Of a DNA stretch of 47,295 bases, positions 7,218 to 16,124 are shown in pieces. The DNA comes from Kiloniellales bacterium (lineage in GTDB: Bacteria > Pseudomonadota > Alphaproteobacteria > Kiloniellales > JAKSDN01), in NCBI GenBank assembly GCA_030064845.1, contig JASJEC010000089.1, positions 1-47,295 of the forward strand. The letters are read 5' to 3'. Position 1 is the stretch's first letter. The number at the start of each line of letters is the position of its first letter. Position numbers and translations under genes: made by a program. The notes under the pieces are model-generated. The model searched no databases, had not been told where the DNA came from, and saw nothing but the letters and a program-made list of their open reading frames with translations.

Positions 7218-8177
7218 ATGACTGATGCCGCTTCGAACGAGCATCGCAAGGGCGAGAAGTACGAGCGGCTGATCGCTCGGACCAAGTCCATACAGCCCGT
7301 TCCGACCATCGTGGTCCACCCCTGTGACCGGAGCTCACTGGAGGGCGTGATCGAAGCCACCAAGGCCGAGATCATCGAACCGCTCCTAGTCGGCCCCAGG
7401 GCACGCATCGAAGCGGCCGCCGCCGAGAATGACCTGGACATCTCGGGCTTCGAGATCGTCGACGAGGCGCACAGTCATGCCGCCGCGGCCCGGGGTATCA
7501 CACTTCTGAAGGAGGCCCGTGGCGAGGTTCTCATGAAGGGCAGCCTGCATACCGATGAGCTGATGAGCGCGGTCATGCAGAAGGATGCGGGCATGCGCAC
7601 CGCAAGGCGGATCAGCCACGTCTTCGGCATGGACGTAGCGACCTATCCGAAGCCCTTGTTCATCACCGATGCGGCGATCAATATTTTTCCCGATCTCGAG
7701 GCTAAGCGGGACATCATCCAGAACGCGATCGACCTCGTGGCAGGGCTCGCGGTGAAAGAGCCACGCGTGGCGATTCTTTCGGCGGTCGAGACCGTGACGC
7801 CCCGGATTCCCTCCACCATCGAAGCGGCCGCGCTCTGCAAGATGGCGGAACGAGGCCAGATCACCGGAGGCATTCTCGACGGCCCGCTCGCCATGGATAA
7901 CGCAATCAGCCCGGACGCCGCCCGGATCAAGCAGATCGACTCCCCGGTTGCCGGGCAGGCCGACATCCTCGTTACGCCCGACCTCGAAGCCGGCAACATG
8001 CTGGTCAAGAACCTGACCTTCCTCTCCGGGGCCTACGCGGCCGGGATCGTACTCGGCGCCCGGGTCCCGATCGTCCTGACCAGCCGCGCGGACTCGACCC
8101 AAACGCGCCTCGCCTCCTGCGCCGTGGGGGCGCTCTACGCCGAGGCGATCAGGATCGGCAAGCCGGTTCAGGTATGA
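7218..8177 (+). CDS. pta: Phosphate acetyl/butyryltransferase
   Basis: Interconverts acyl-CoA and acyl phosphate in the cytosol. The 319-residue chain is a lone PTA_PTB domain; it lacks the MaoC-type hydratase domain often fused to the alphaproteobacterial form. Family stretches include EVLMKGSLHTDELMSAV (near 109-125), RRISHVFGMDV, PLFITDAAINIFP, GGILDGPLAMDNAIS, QADILVTPDLEAGNML and SRADSTQTRLASC at the C-terminus. The gene starts 51 bp after DUF3141 and is probably cotranscribed. The acetate kinase gene that usually follows is not in the window; 193 non-coding bases and an MscS channel follow instead, so acyl phosphate must be used by an enzyme encoded elsewhere. Confidence 0.92.
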   Translation: MTDAASNEHRKGEKYERLIARTKSIQPVPTIVVHPCDRSSLEGVIEATKAEIIEPLLVGPRARIEAAAAENDLDISGFEIVDEAHSHAAAARGITLLKEARGEVLMKGSLHTDELMSAVMQKDAGMRTARRISHVFGMDVATYPKPLFITDAAINIFPDLEAKRDIIQNAIDLVAGLAVKEPRVAILSAVETVTPRIPSTIEAAALCKMAERGQITGGILDGPLAMDNAISPDAARIKQIDSPVAGQADILVTPDLEAGNMLVKNLTFLSGAYAAGIVLGARVPIVLTSRADSTQTRLASCAVGALYAEAIRIGKPVQV

Positions 8178-8377
8178 GGATTTCTCTTTAACACATTGCT
8201 TTTCCATTATTTGTTGGCAAGAAAGTAAGGTGATCTGCCCTCGGCCCTTCTCGGATCGCTTGATCTCAGCAAGATGGGGGACCTGTAAAGTTGTCGTGAT
8301 CCGGCGCTCGGGATAGGCTGCGCTGTCAAGAGCCGCGGGTTGGATCGCGGCCGCCAAGAGCCGGGGGAGGCTTGAAC

Positions 8378-10687
8378 ATGCATAGTCGAGACTCGGCGGC
8401 AGGGCCGGCGTTGCGAGCGCTTGCCCTTGTTCTCGCTTTGCTCCTGCTCCCCGCGACTGGCGGATGGGCCGCCGAGACCCTAGCCGCCGAGCCGGCACCC
8501 GTCCTACCCGAGCAATTGACCGAGACCGAGGTGCGGGACCTCGTCTCCCGCCTGTCCGACGATGATGTGCGCGCGCTGCTCATTGACCAGCTGGACAAGG
8601 TGGCGCAGGCGCAGGCCGCCAGCGGCGACGGGGCCTCCGAGACCAGCCTGGACGACAGCCTCGCAGCCCTCTACCGGCGCTCGACCTTGATGGCGGAGGC
8701 ACTGCCCGAGGTCGTTGAGCTGGGGGGCTTCGTGATCGGCAAGATCACGGCCGACCAGCCCAGCGGCTACATCTGGTCGGTATTAGCTTTCATGGCCGCC
8801 ATCTTCATCGGCGCCGCCGTCGTCGAATGGCTGTTCCGTCGGCTCTTCAGGCGTCTTCGTGGAACCAAGTTCAGCAGCGAATTCCGCGGCTCTCTGGACC
8901 AGTTCTGCGTTGCCATGCTGGACCTCCTGACCAACCTCGTCGCGATCGGCGTCTTCGCGCTGGCCGCCGTTGTCATCTTCTTCGCGCTCTACGATCGCCA
9001 CGAGCCGACCAATGCGGCGATTACGGCGATCTTCTGGGGCGTGATCCTGATCCGGGTCATCACCGCCGTCACCCGGACCCTCCTCTCCCCCGACGATCCG
9101 GCGCGGCGCCTGCTTCCGCTAGCCGACGGCACGGCACGGGTCGCATTCCATCGGATCGTCGCCATTGCGTCGATGATCGTCGTGGTCCTCAAGCTGTTCG
9201 ATCTGCTCCGGCAGTACCAGCTGCCGGAAGGACCGATGCTGGCCGTCGTCATGACACTCAGCCTCGCGGTCATGCTCGCCATCATCGCTATTGTCTGGCG
9301 CGACCGTGAGACCGTCGCGGCGGCCATCCTGCCTGACGACGCCGGCCCGGCGAGCCGCGCCAGGGAAGTGCTGGCGGCCAACTGGCACATCCTGGCCAGC
9401 TGCTATTTCCTCGGACTTTGGCTCCTTGCGGTGGTTACCGGTTTGCTGACGGGCGAGTCCCAGCGGCTGGCATTCATGGTGAGCTTCTGTCTGCTGCCGG
9501 GGTTGCCGCTGGTCGATTGGCTCGCGCGCCGAGGCATCCAGCGGCTCTGCGGGGCTTCTGCCTCGGAACCAGACGAGGGCGCCACGCCCGAGGCCGCGGC
9601 TGAGAGCGGAACCGAACCGGAGCAAGCACCGAAGGCTCCGCAAGGAACGGCCGGAGAGGCCTTCGAGCCGGTGCTGGTCCGCAATATGCGGGTGATCCTG
9701 GGGCTTCTGGTGGTGGTCCTGATGGCGAACGTCTGGGGCTTCGACCTGCACGATGTCGCCGCGGCGAGCATGAGCCAGCGGGTCGCCGACGCGCTCTTCG
9801 AGATCGTCGTCACGGTCATCCTGGCCTGGGCCATCTGGGGCTTCGTCAAGACCGCGATCACCTACTACGCCCCGCAGGAGGCCATCGACGTGGAACAGAT
9901 GGTCGAGGGCGAGGCGGGCGGCACCGGGCTGACCCGCGCCCAGACCCTCCTGCCGCTGCTCCGCAAGTTCATCCTGGTCACCTTGGTCGTGATCGTCACC
10001 CTGGTCGTGCTTTCCTCGCTGGGGGTCAGCATCGGCCCCCTCATCGCCGGCGCCGGCGTGGTCGGCCTGGCCATCGGCTTCGGCGCGCAGACCCTGGTCC
10101 GGGACGTGATTTCCGGCGCCTTCTTCCTGGCGGACGACGCCTTTCGTATCGGCGAGTACATCGATGTCGGGATCGCCAAGGGCATGGTCGAGCGCATCTC
10201 GGTGCGCTCCTTCCGCCTGCGCCACCACAACGGGCCGATCAACACGATCCCCTTCGGCGAAGTGCAGAAGGTGATGAACTACAGCCGAGACTGGGTGCTG
10301 ATGAAGCTCGAGATGCGCGTTCCGTCGGACACCAACCTGGAGAAGCTGCGCAAGGTCGTGAAGAAGGTCGGGCAGCAATTGATGGAGGACCCGGATTTCG
10401 GTCCCAACCTGCTGCAGCCGGTCAAGTCCCAGGGCGTCAACCGCATGGACGACGACGGCGCCTTCGTGATCCGTGTCAAGTTCATGTGCAAACCCGGCGA
10501 GCAGTTCGTCTTGCGGCGCGAGGTCTTCAGACGCGTCCAGGAGGCCTTTGCCGAGAACGGGATCAGGTTTGCGCCGAAGCGCGTGATGGTGGATTCGGGG
10601 GCAGAGGAGCCGGAACAGCAGGTCGCCCTCGCCGCGGTCGCAGCCGAACGTCCCGCTGGGGCCAAGGTGCAGAGCGATGCGCGCTAG
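8378..10687 (+). CDS. Large MscS-family mechanosensitive channel
   Basis: A 769-residue inner-membrane protein. A signal peptide (ALRALALVLALLLLPATGGWA) precedes a ~100-residue periplasmic part with LTETEVRDLVSRLSDDDVRALL. Membrane helices follow from about residue 130 to 480, interrupted by an acidic, Ala/Glu-rich linker near residues 385-430. The MscS core then follows: pore helix GPLIAGAGVVGLAIGFGAQTLVRDVISG (near 550-577), beta domain with DDAFRIGEYIDVG and ISVRSFRLRHHNGPINTIPFGEV, and the C-terminal alpha/beta domain. It opens on membrane tension and protects against hypo-osmotic shock. The start is ATG 8378, seven bases after GGGGGAGG; the TTG two codons earlier is too close to that site. 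It ends inside a palindromic repeat (TAG at 10685). Confidence 0.93.
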   Translation: MHSRDSAAGPALRALALVLALLLLPATGGWAAETLAAEPAPVLPEQLTETEVRDLVSRLSDDDVRALLIDQLDKVAQAQAASGDGASETSLDDSLAALYRRSTLMAEALPEVVELGGFVIGKITADQPSGYIWSVLAFMAAIFIGAAVVEWLFRRLFRRLRGTKFSSEFRGSLDQFCVAMLDLLTNLVAIGVFALAAVVIFFALYDRHEPTNAAITAIFWGVILIRVITAVTRTLLSPDDPARRLLPLADGTARVAFHRIVAIASMIVVVLKLFDLLRQYQLPEGPMLAVVMTLSLAVMLAIIAIVWRDRETVAAAILPDDAGPASRAREVLAANWHILASCYFLGLWLLAVVTGLLTGESQRLAFMVSFCLLPGLPLVDWLARRGIQRLCGASASEPDEGATPEAAAESGTEPEQAPKAPQGTAGEAFEPVLVRNMRVILGLLVVVLMANVWGFDLHDVAAASMSQRVADALFEIVVTVILAWAIWGFVKTAITYYAPQEAIDVEQMVEGEAGGTGLTRAQTLLPLLRKFILVTLVVIVTLVVLSSLGVSIGPLIAGAGVVGLAIGFGAQTLVRDVISGAFFLADDAFRIGEYIDVGIAKGMVERISVRSFRLRHHNGPINTIPFGEVQKVMNYSRDWVLMKLEMRVPSDTNLEKLRKVVKKVGQQLMEDPDFGPNLLQPVKSQGVNRMDDDGAFVIRVKFMCKPGEQFVLRREVFRRVQEAFAENGIRFAPKRVMVDSGAEEPEQQVALAAVAAERPAGAKVQSDAR

Positions 10688-10747
10688 AGCGGATCATGTT
10701 TTGACGGAAACGCTTCGCGTTTCCGTCAAAACATGTGAATCCGCTCG
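10685..10747. repeat. Palindromic interspersed repeat, element 1
   Basis: A perfect 19-bp stem, CATGTTTTGACGGAAACGC (10695-10713) against 10717-10735 with a TTC loop, sits inside an outer stem GAGCGGAT/ATCCGCTC (10687-10694 and 10739-10746). Three extra bases on the right make the outer part asymmetric. It includes the stop codon of the MscS gene and may end or stabilise its mRNA. It resembles the RIME-like palindromes spread through alphaproteobacterial genomes. Confidence 0.85.
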
Positions 10748-10759
10748 ATCTCAACTCGT

Positions 10760-10823
10760 TAGAGCAGATTCACCGGGTTTGATGGATCGCCTCTGGCGAT
10801 TCAGTGAAACCTGGATCTGCTCT
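10760..10823. repeat. Palindromic interspersed repeat, element 2
   Basis: An imperfect palindrome: AGAGCAGAT (10761-10769) against ATCTGCTCT (10814-10822), with the inner arms GGTTT/AAACC and ATCGCC/GGCGAT around a TCT loop. It lies between the MscS gene and the EF-hand gene and its reverse complement matches element 3. Confidence 0.8.
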
Positions 10824-10882
10824 GGCCCTGATCAGCGCTCGGTTCTTTCCGCGTTCAATCTTCTGGATTTGGAGGTCGCTTG

Positions 10883-11734
10883 ATGTCGAAGGTCATTCTT
10901 GGGATCGCGGGTGCCGCAGCCGTGGCGGGATGGGCTCTCGCCGGGGTCGTCTTCGTTCAGAACGGCAGTCTGAGCGACGAGCTCGAGGCGAGCGAAGCGA
11001 ACCGAAGCAAGCTGGCGCAAGAGCTTGGATCGGCCCAGGCCAAGCTTGACGAGTACATCAAGTCGAGCGGCGCGCTCGATGCCATCGGCGGCAAGTTGAG
11101 CACCGCCGAGCAACAGGTCGCCCAATTCGAGAACCAGCTCAAGGCGGCCCGGGAAACCTACGCGGAACTGACCAAGCAGACCCAGACCAGCCGGAGCGAG
11201 CTCGCCACCGTGGAGACACGCCTGGCGGAACAGGAGGCGAAAGCGGCCCGGGTCGAGCGGGACCTGGAACGGGCGGAAGACCGTCTCAAGACCCTGCGCG
11301 CGGAGGCGGACGGGCTGCGCCAGGAGATCGAGATCTCTCAAGGCCAGGCCTCGAACATAGGGGGCACTGCGTCCCAAGGTAGCGCGCCCACGCAGCAGGC
11401 AGCGGCGCCGACAAAGGTGGACAGGCTGACCCAGGCCAAGGAACGCTTTCAACTCGTCGACCAGAACGGCGACGGCCGGATTGACGAGTTCGAGTACCGC
11501 TTCGCCAGCGTCCAGCTTCTAGGCCTGATCGACGTCAACGCGGACGGCTACGTCATGATCGACGAGACCGTGCTCAGCCCCGAGGCCTTCAAGCGTCTCG
11601 ACCAGGACGGCGATGGGAGGATCTCGGATATCGAGTTCAACGACGCGCGGGTGTTCCGGGAGATCGACACGAAGGGCAAGGGCTATATCACGATGGAGGA
11701 CTTCCTCGAGTTCATGAAAGTCGGCCAGCAGTAA
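10883..11734 (+). CDS. Membrane-anchored coiled-coil protein with four EF-hands
   Basis: A 283-residue protein of unknown role. Residues 4-25 are one hydrophobic segment (anchor or uncleaved signal). Residues ~30-155 form a long heptad-rich coiled coil (Leu/Ala with Glu/Lys/Gln). A Ser/Gln/Ala-rich hinge follows, and the C-terminus holds four EF-hand loops: DQNGDGRIDEFE, DVNADGYVMIDE, DQDGDGRISDIE and DTKGKGYITMED. Loops 1 and 3 are canonical calcium ligands; loops 2 and 4 are less regular. Topology suggests the coil and EF-hands are periplasmic. The start at 10883 has GGAGG seven bases upstream; a TTG directly before it is unlikely. The gene is isolated between palindromic repeats, downstream of a tension-gated channel. 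A calcium-sensing or envelope-spacing role is a guess. Confidence 0.85.
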   Translation: MSKVILGIAGAAAVAGWALAGVVFVQNGSLSDELEASEANRSKLAQELGSAQAKLDEYIKSSGALDAIGGKLSTAEQQVAQFENQLKAARETYAELTKQTQTSRSELATVETRLAEQEAKAARVERDLERAEDRLKTLRAEADGLRQEIEISQGQASNIGGTASQGSAPTQQAAAPTKVDRLTQAKERFQLVDQNGDGRIDEFEYRFASVQLLGLIDVNADGYVMIDETVLSPEAFKRLDQDGDGRISDIEFNDARVFREIDTKGKGYITMEDFLEFMKVGQQ

Positions 11735-11757
11735 CACCGGCCGACAGGCCGGGCTTT

Positions 11758-11798
11758 AGAGCAGATCCGGGTTTGACTGAATCGCCAGAGGCAATCCA
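11758..11798. repeat. Palindromic interspersed repeat, element 3 (one arm only)
   Basis: AGAGCAGATCCGGGTTTGAC and the following ~20 bases match the reverse complement of element 2 with about five differences, but the closing right arm is absent. It lies between the EF-hand gene and the next gene. Confidence 0.7.
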
Positions 11799-11847
11799 GG
11801 GCGATGAGAGGGAAAGCAAGCCACGAAGGTAAGCGGGAGAGACGACC

Positions 11848-12876
11848 ATGAGCGCATACAGGGCAGTCGCCTGCCTGGGACTGGCCGTGGCCTGGATCGG
11901 GCTCGCGCCGCCGCTACTTGCCAAGTCCTTGTCGTTCGATGAAGTCGTCCAGCTCATGGGCTACAGTGACGAACAGAAGAAGGCCCTCATCAGGGGCGAG
12001 ATCGTCGCGACCGACCTGGAGCGGACGCGCGAAGATCAGCTCTATGCAGCCGTGGGCACCCGTCTGGATGAACCCCTTGCGGACTTGGCCGAGAACGCGC
12101 GGAACGGGGTCAACATCGAGAGCGATCCGGGGACGGAAGCCTTCGGCGTGCTCAGCCCGGAGGGTTACCGCGAAGAGCTCGCGGCGGTCGTCTTTCCCGA
12201 ATCCGCGAGAAGGGAAATCAACCGGCTCCTGCGAGTCCGGGCGGACGGCACCTTCAATCTCTCGAAGCCGGAGGTCGACGCGCTCCGCGCCGCCCTCAAG
12301 GACGTCAAGCCTGGCGACGCGGGGGCCGCGGCGGCGGTCTCCAAGGCTTACCAGGACGTGCTCGCCGGGCGGGTCGAGGCCTATCTCGCCAAGGGCCTGA
12401 GCGGCATCGCCGATTACGACCACGGCGGCGACAGGCTGAAGCCGGCCGACCAGCTGCAGATGATCGAGCAGCGGTCCGAAGAGTTTTTCGAACAGTACTA
12501 TCCGGAATTCGGCCGGGCGGTGGCCGAGTACCCGAAGGGCCAGCCAGATTCCATCTCCAATCGCCTCTATTGGATCAGGCGGGACGTGGAGGGCCGGCCC
12601 GCCTTCGTCCTGGCGCATCAAATGGTCCAGGAGGGCGAGGATTTTGTGCTGCTGAGCCAGCGGCAGTTCTTCGTCGGCCATACCTACCAATCCCTGCAGG
12701 CCTACGCCCTGCTGCTGCCACTGGAGAACGGCAGCGCGCTGTTCTTTTTCAACAGCGCCTTCACCGACAAGGTGGCCGGCCTGTTCAGCGGCGTGGCCCA
12801 ATCGGTCGGCCAGGGGCGCCTGAGGCGGGATCTTCAGAAGTACATCGAAGGGGTCAGGGAAGAGTCCCAGCAGTAA
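11848..12876 (+). CDS. Exported protein of unknown function
   Basis: 342 residues with a clear signal peptide (AVACLGLAVAWIGLAPPLLA, probable cleavage after LLAKS or nearby). The mature part is soluble and mixed alpha/beta, with no membrane segment until a weakly hydrophobic patch ALLLPLENGSALFFFNSAFTDKVAG near residues 290-314. I recognise no family. The sequence FDEVVQLMGYSDEQKKALIRGEIV at the mature N-terminus looks like a small helical unit. A purine-rich GCGGGAGAGACGACC precedes the ATG. It is downstream of the EF-hand gene in the same direction (113 bp, with repeat element 3 between), so a shared transcript is possible. It is convergent with the RND operon; the 92 bp between them hold no obvious hairpin. 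Confidence 0.8.
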   Translation: MSAYRAVACLGLAVAWIGLAPPLLAKSLSFDEVVQLMGYSDEQKKALIRGEIVATDLERTREDQLYAAVGTRLDEPLADLAENARNGVNIESDPGTEAFGVLSPEGYREELAAVVFPESARREINRLLRVRADGTFNLSKPEVDALRAALKDVKPGDAGAAAAVSKAYQDVLAGRVEAYLAKGLSGIADYDHGGDRLKPADQLQMIEQRSEEFFEQYYPEFGRAVAEYPKGQPDSISNRLYWIRRDVEGRPAFVLAHQMVQEGEDFVLLSQRQFFVGHTYQSLQAYALLLPLENGSALFFFNSAFTDKVAGLFSGVAQSVGQGRLRRDLQKYIEGVREESQQ

Positions 12877-12968
12877 GCCGCGGCCGGGCCGAGAGAAAGC
12901 CGGAGAGTCGGATTACAAGCGGATGATTTTCATGAATTTTTTACGGCACACCAGCGAGGGCAAGCTCC

Positions 12969-15900
12969 CTACTCTGCCGGCTCTTTGGCCGCGGCCTGTT
13001 CCGGCCTGCGCCCGATGCGCTCGCCCAACCCCTGCATGACCCGGTAGAAGACCGGGGTGAACAGCAGCGACATGATGGTTGCCGCAATCATGCCGCCGAT
13101 CACCGCCGTGCCCACGGCCTGGCGGCTGGCGGCGCCGGCCCCGGTAGCCACGACCAGGGGCATGAAGCCGGCGATCGACGAGATCGCCGTCATCAGGATC
13201 GGCCGGAAGCGCAGTTTGGCGGCCTCCACGGCGGCCTCGACAATGCCGAGCCCCTTCTCCCGTTCGGCCCGGGCGAACTCGACGATCAGGATCGCGTTCT
13301 TGCTGGCCAGGCCGATCAGGAGGACGATGCCGATCTGGGTGTAGACGTTGTTGTCGAACTCGCGGGCGATCAGCGCGGCGAGCGTGCCCAAGACGGCAAG
13401 GGGAACGACCAGGATAACGGCGGCCGGACTCGTCCAGCTCTCGTACTGCGCCGCCAGCACCAGGAAGACGAGCAGGATCGCCAGCGCAAAGATGATGATC
13501 GCCTCGTTGCCGACCTGCTTCTCCTGGAACGACACGCCGGTCCACTCGAAACCCATGGAGGGCGGCAGCTTGGCCGTCGCCATGTTTTCCATCAACTGGA
13601 GCGCCTGGCCCGAGCTGAAGCCCGGCGCCGCCGCGCCGGTGATCGACGCGGCGGGGTAGAGGTTATAGCGCAGGATGGTCTGCGGGCCGGTCACGAAGTC
13701 GACGTCCACCAGGGTGCCGATAGGAACCATCTGGCCGGCGCTGTTGCGCACCTCGAGCTGTCGGATATCGCTCGGCTGCAATCGAAAGCGGTGGTCGGCC
13801 TGAACCTTGACCTGCCAGGTCCGGCCAAAACGGTTGAAGTCGTTGACATAGGCCGAGCCCAGATAAGCCTGGAGCGTGCCGAAGACCTCGTCCAGGGAAA
13901 TCCCCAGCGTCTTCGCCTTGACGCGGTCCACCTCGGCGAAGAGCTGCGGCACGCCGGCCCGGAAGGTCGTGTTGAGGTTGGTGAGGCCCGACTGGGCATT
14001 GCCGTCGGCGATCAACTCTCGCGTCGCCTTCTCGAGCTCGTTCAAGCCGATACCGCCGCGGTCCTGAAGCTGGAACTGGAAACCGCCGGCGACGCCGAGG
14101 CCGCTGATCGCCGGCGGCGGGAAGGCGAAGGCAATGGCCTCCTGAATAGAGAACAGCTTGCCCTGCAGGTTTGCCAGGATCGCCTCCTGGCTCAAGCTGG
14201 GATCGGTCCGTTCTTCCCAGGGATCCATGGTGACGAAGATGATCGCGGCGTTGGAGGCGTTGGTTCCGTCAATCAGAGAGAAGCCGCCGAGGGAAACCCA
14301 GTTCGCAACGCCGGGCATGGTCTCGAGCATACCGTCGATCTGTTTCAGGACCTGCTGTGTCCGCCCCAGGGAGGCGCCGTCGGGAAGCTGGACGCTCGCC
14401 ATGACATAGCCCTGATCCTCCTCGGGCAGGAACCCCGTCGGTATCTGGCCGAACTGCCAGCCTGTCAGACCGAGAAGGCCGAGGAACAGCAGCATCACGA
14501 AGGCCGCGCGCCGGAGCAGAATTTTCGACAGCGACGTGTAGCCCATGCCGAGCTTGTCGAAGACCTTGTCGAAGCCCCGGAAGAAGGCGTTCTTCTTCTC
14601 CTTCGGCGGCCGCAGCAGCAGCGCCGAGAGCGCCGGGCTCATGGTCAGCGCGTTGATCGTACTGAACACCGTCGCGACGGCGATGGTCAGGGCGAACTGC
14701 CGGTACATCTCGCCGGTGATGCCCGGCAGAAAGGCGGCCGGCACGAAGACCGCCAAGAGCACCAGGGTCGTGGCGACCACAGCGCCGGAGACCTCCGACA
14801 TCGCCTTGATCGCGGCTTCTCTCGCCGTCATGCCCTTTTCGATGTGCACGGAGGTCGCCTCGACGATGACGATGGCATCGTCGACCACGACCCCGATCGC
14901 CAGCACCAGCCCGAAGAGGGTCAGCATGTTGAGGGAGAAGCCCAAGGCGCCCATCACCGCGAGGGTGCCGATCAGGGAGACCGGGATAGCCACGGCGGGC
15001 ACCAGCGTCGCGCGCCAGTCCTGGAGGAAGATGAACAGAACCAGGAAGACCAGTGCGGCGGCCTGAAACAGCGTTACGAAGACCTCGTCGATCGAGGCCT
15101 CGACGAAGAGCGTGGTGTCGTAGGGGATCGTGTACTCGAGGCCGGCAGGGAAGAGAGCCGAGAGCTCCTCCATGGTCGCCCGCACTTCCTGCGCCACCTG
15201 AAGGGCGTTCGCCCCCGGCAGCTGATAGATCAAGACACTGGAGGACGGCGCTCCGCTCAGGCTCGAAGTCAGGTTGTAGTTCTGGCCGCCGAGCTCGATC
15301 CTCGCGACGTCTTTCAGACGGACGATCCGGCCGTCTTCTGAGGTCTTGACGATGATCTCATCGAACTGGCTGATATCGGACAGGCGCCCCAGGACGTTGA
15401 CCGACAGCTGAAGGGTCTGCGAATCGGGCGCCGGCGGCTGGCCGATCTGTCCTGCGGCGACCTGCGCGTTCTGCTCGCGGATCGCGCCGACCACCTCTGC
15501 GGTCGTGATGCCGAGCGAGCGGAGCCGCTGCGGATCCAGCCAGATCCGCATGCTGTAGTCGCTCGACGGAAAGATCGTGACCTCGCCGATGCCGTCGATC
15601 CGGGCCAACCGGTCGCGCAGCTGCAGGGTCGCGTAGTTGCTGAGGAAGAGCTCGTCGTAGCGGCCGTCGGGTGAAACCAGCGAGATCAAGAGGACGATGT
15701 TGGTCGACTTCTTCTTGGTGTTGATGCCCTCGCGCTTCACTTCCTCGGGCAAGCGGGGCTCTGCGAGCGAGACCCGGTTCTGGGTCAGGATCTGGGCGAG
15801 ATCCAGGTCCGTGCCGACCTCGAAGGTCACAGTAAGGTTGTAGGAGCCGTCGCTGGCGCTGGTCGAGGACATGTAGATCATGCGCTCGACGCCGTTCACT

Positions 15901-16106
15901 TCCTGCTCGATCGGCGCGGCCACCGTCTCCGCAATGACGCTGGCGCTGGCGCCCGGATAGACGGCACTGACCTCGACCGTCGGCGGTGTGATCTCGGGAT
16001 ATTGGGCAATCGGCAAGGTCCCGAGGGTCACCAGCCCCGCGATGACGATGACGATCGACACCACGCTCGAGAAGATCGGCCGTTCGATGAAGAACTTGGA
16101 GAACAT
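12969..16106 (-). CDS. RND multidrug efflux permease (HAE1/AcrB family)
   Basis: The 1045-residue inner-membrane pump subunit of a tripartite proton-driven efflux system. N-terminus MFSKFFIERPIFSSVVSIVI is typical of HAE1 pumps. Two large periplasmic loops and twelve membrane helices can be followed; the TM4 proton-relay pair is in GVVVDDAIVIVEA (near residues 405-417), and DRRGGIGL-type and GASLGRTQQVL stretches match the porter domain. The C-terminal half has VLLIGLASKNAILIVEFA and the loop FRPILMTAISSIAGFMPLV. Full length for the family (1020-1050). It follows the adaptor gene by 18 bp, so they form an operon. No outer-membrane TolC-type gene and no TetR/AcrR regulator is adjacent. Substrates cannot be told from sequence. 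Confidence 0.96.
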   Translation of the reverse strand: MFSKFFIERPIFSSVVSIVIVIAGLVTLGTLPIAQYPEITPPTVEVSAVYPGASASVIAETVAAPIEQEVNGVERMIYMSSTSASDGSYNLTVTFEVGTDLDLAQILTQNRVSLAEPRLPEEVKREGINTKKKSTNIVLLISLVSPDGRYDELFLSNYATLQLRDRLARIDGIGEVTIFPSSDYSMRIWLDPQRLRSLGITTAEVVGAIREQNAQVAAGQIGQPPAPDSQTLQLSVNVLGRLSDISQFDEIIVKTSEDGRIVRLKDVARIELGGQNYNLTSSLSGAPSSSVLIYQLPGANALQVAQEVRATMEELSALFPAGLEYTIPYDTTLFVEASIDEVFVTLFQAAALVFLVLFIFLQDWRATLVPAVAIPVSLIGTLAVMGALGFSLNMLTLFGLVLAIGVVVDDAIVIVEATSVHIEKGMTAREAAIKAMSEVSGAVVATTLVLLAVFVPAAFLPGITGEMYRQFALTIAVATVFSTINALTMSPALSALLLRPPKEKKNAFFRGFDKVFDKLGMGYTSLSKILLRRAAFVMLLFLGLLGLTGWQFGQIPTGFLPEEDQGYVMASVQLPDGASLGRTQQVLKQIDGMLETMPGVANWVSLGGFSLIDGTNASNAAIIFVTMDPWEERTDPSLSQEAILANLQGKLFSIQEAIAFAFPPPAISGLGVAGGFQFQLQDRGGIGLNELEKATRELIADGNAQSGLTNLNTTFRAGVPQLFAEVDRVKAKTLGISLDEVFGTLQAYLGSAYVNDFNRFGRTWQVKVQADHRFRLQPSDIRQLEVRNSAGQMVPIGTLVDVDFVTGPQTILRYNLYPAASITGAAAPGFSSGQALQLMENMATAKLPPSMGFEWTGVSFQEKQVGNEAIIIFALAILLVFLVLAAQYESWTSPAAVILVVPLAVLGTLAALIAREFDNNVYTQIGIVLLIGLASKNAILIVEFARAEREKGLGIVEAAVEAAKLRFRPILMTAISSIAGFMPLVVATGAGAASRQAVGTAVIGGMIAATIMSLLFTPVFYRVMQGLGERIGRRPEQAAAKEPAE

Positions 16107-16124
16107 CCGCGCAGCCCCGTCCGA

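Noticed and set aside
8245..8265. TTGATCTCAGCAAG before the MscS gene as an FNR box
   Set aside because: Only the left half-site matches.
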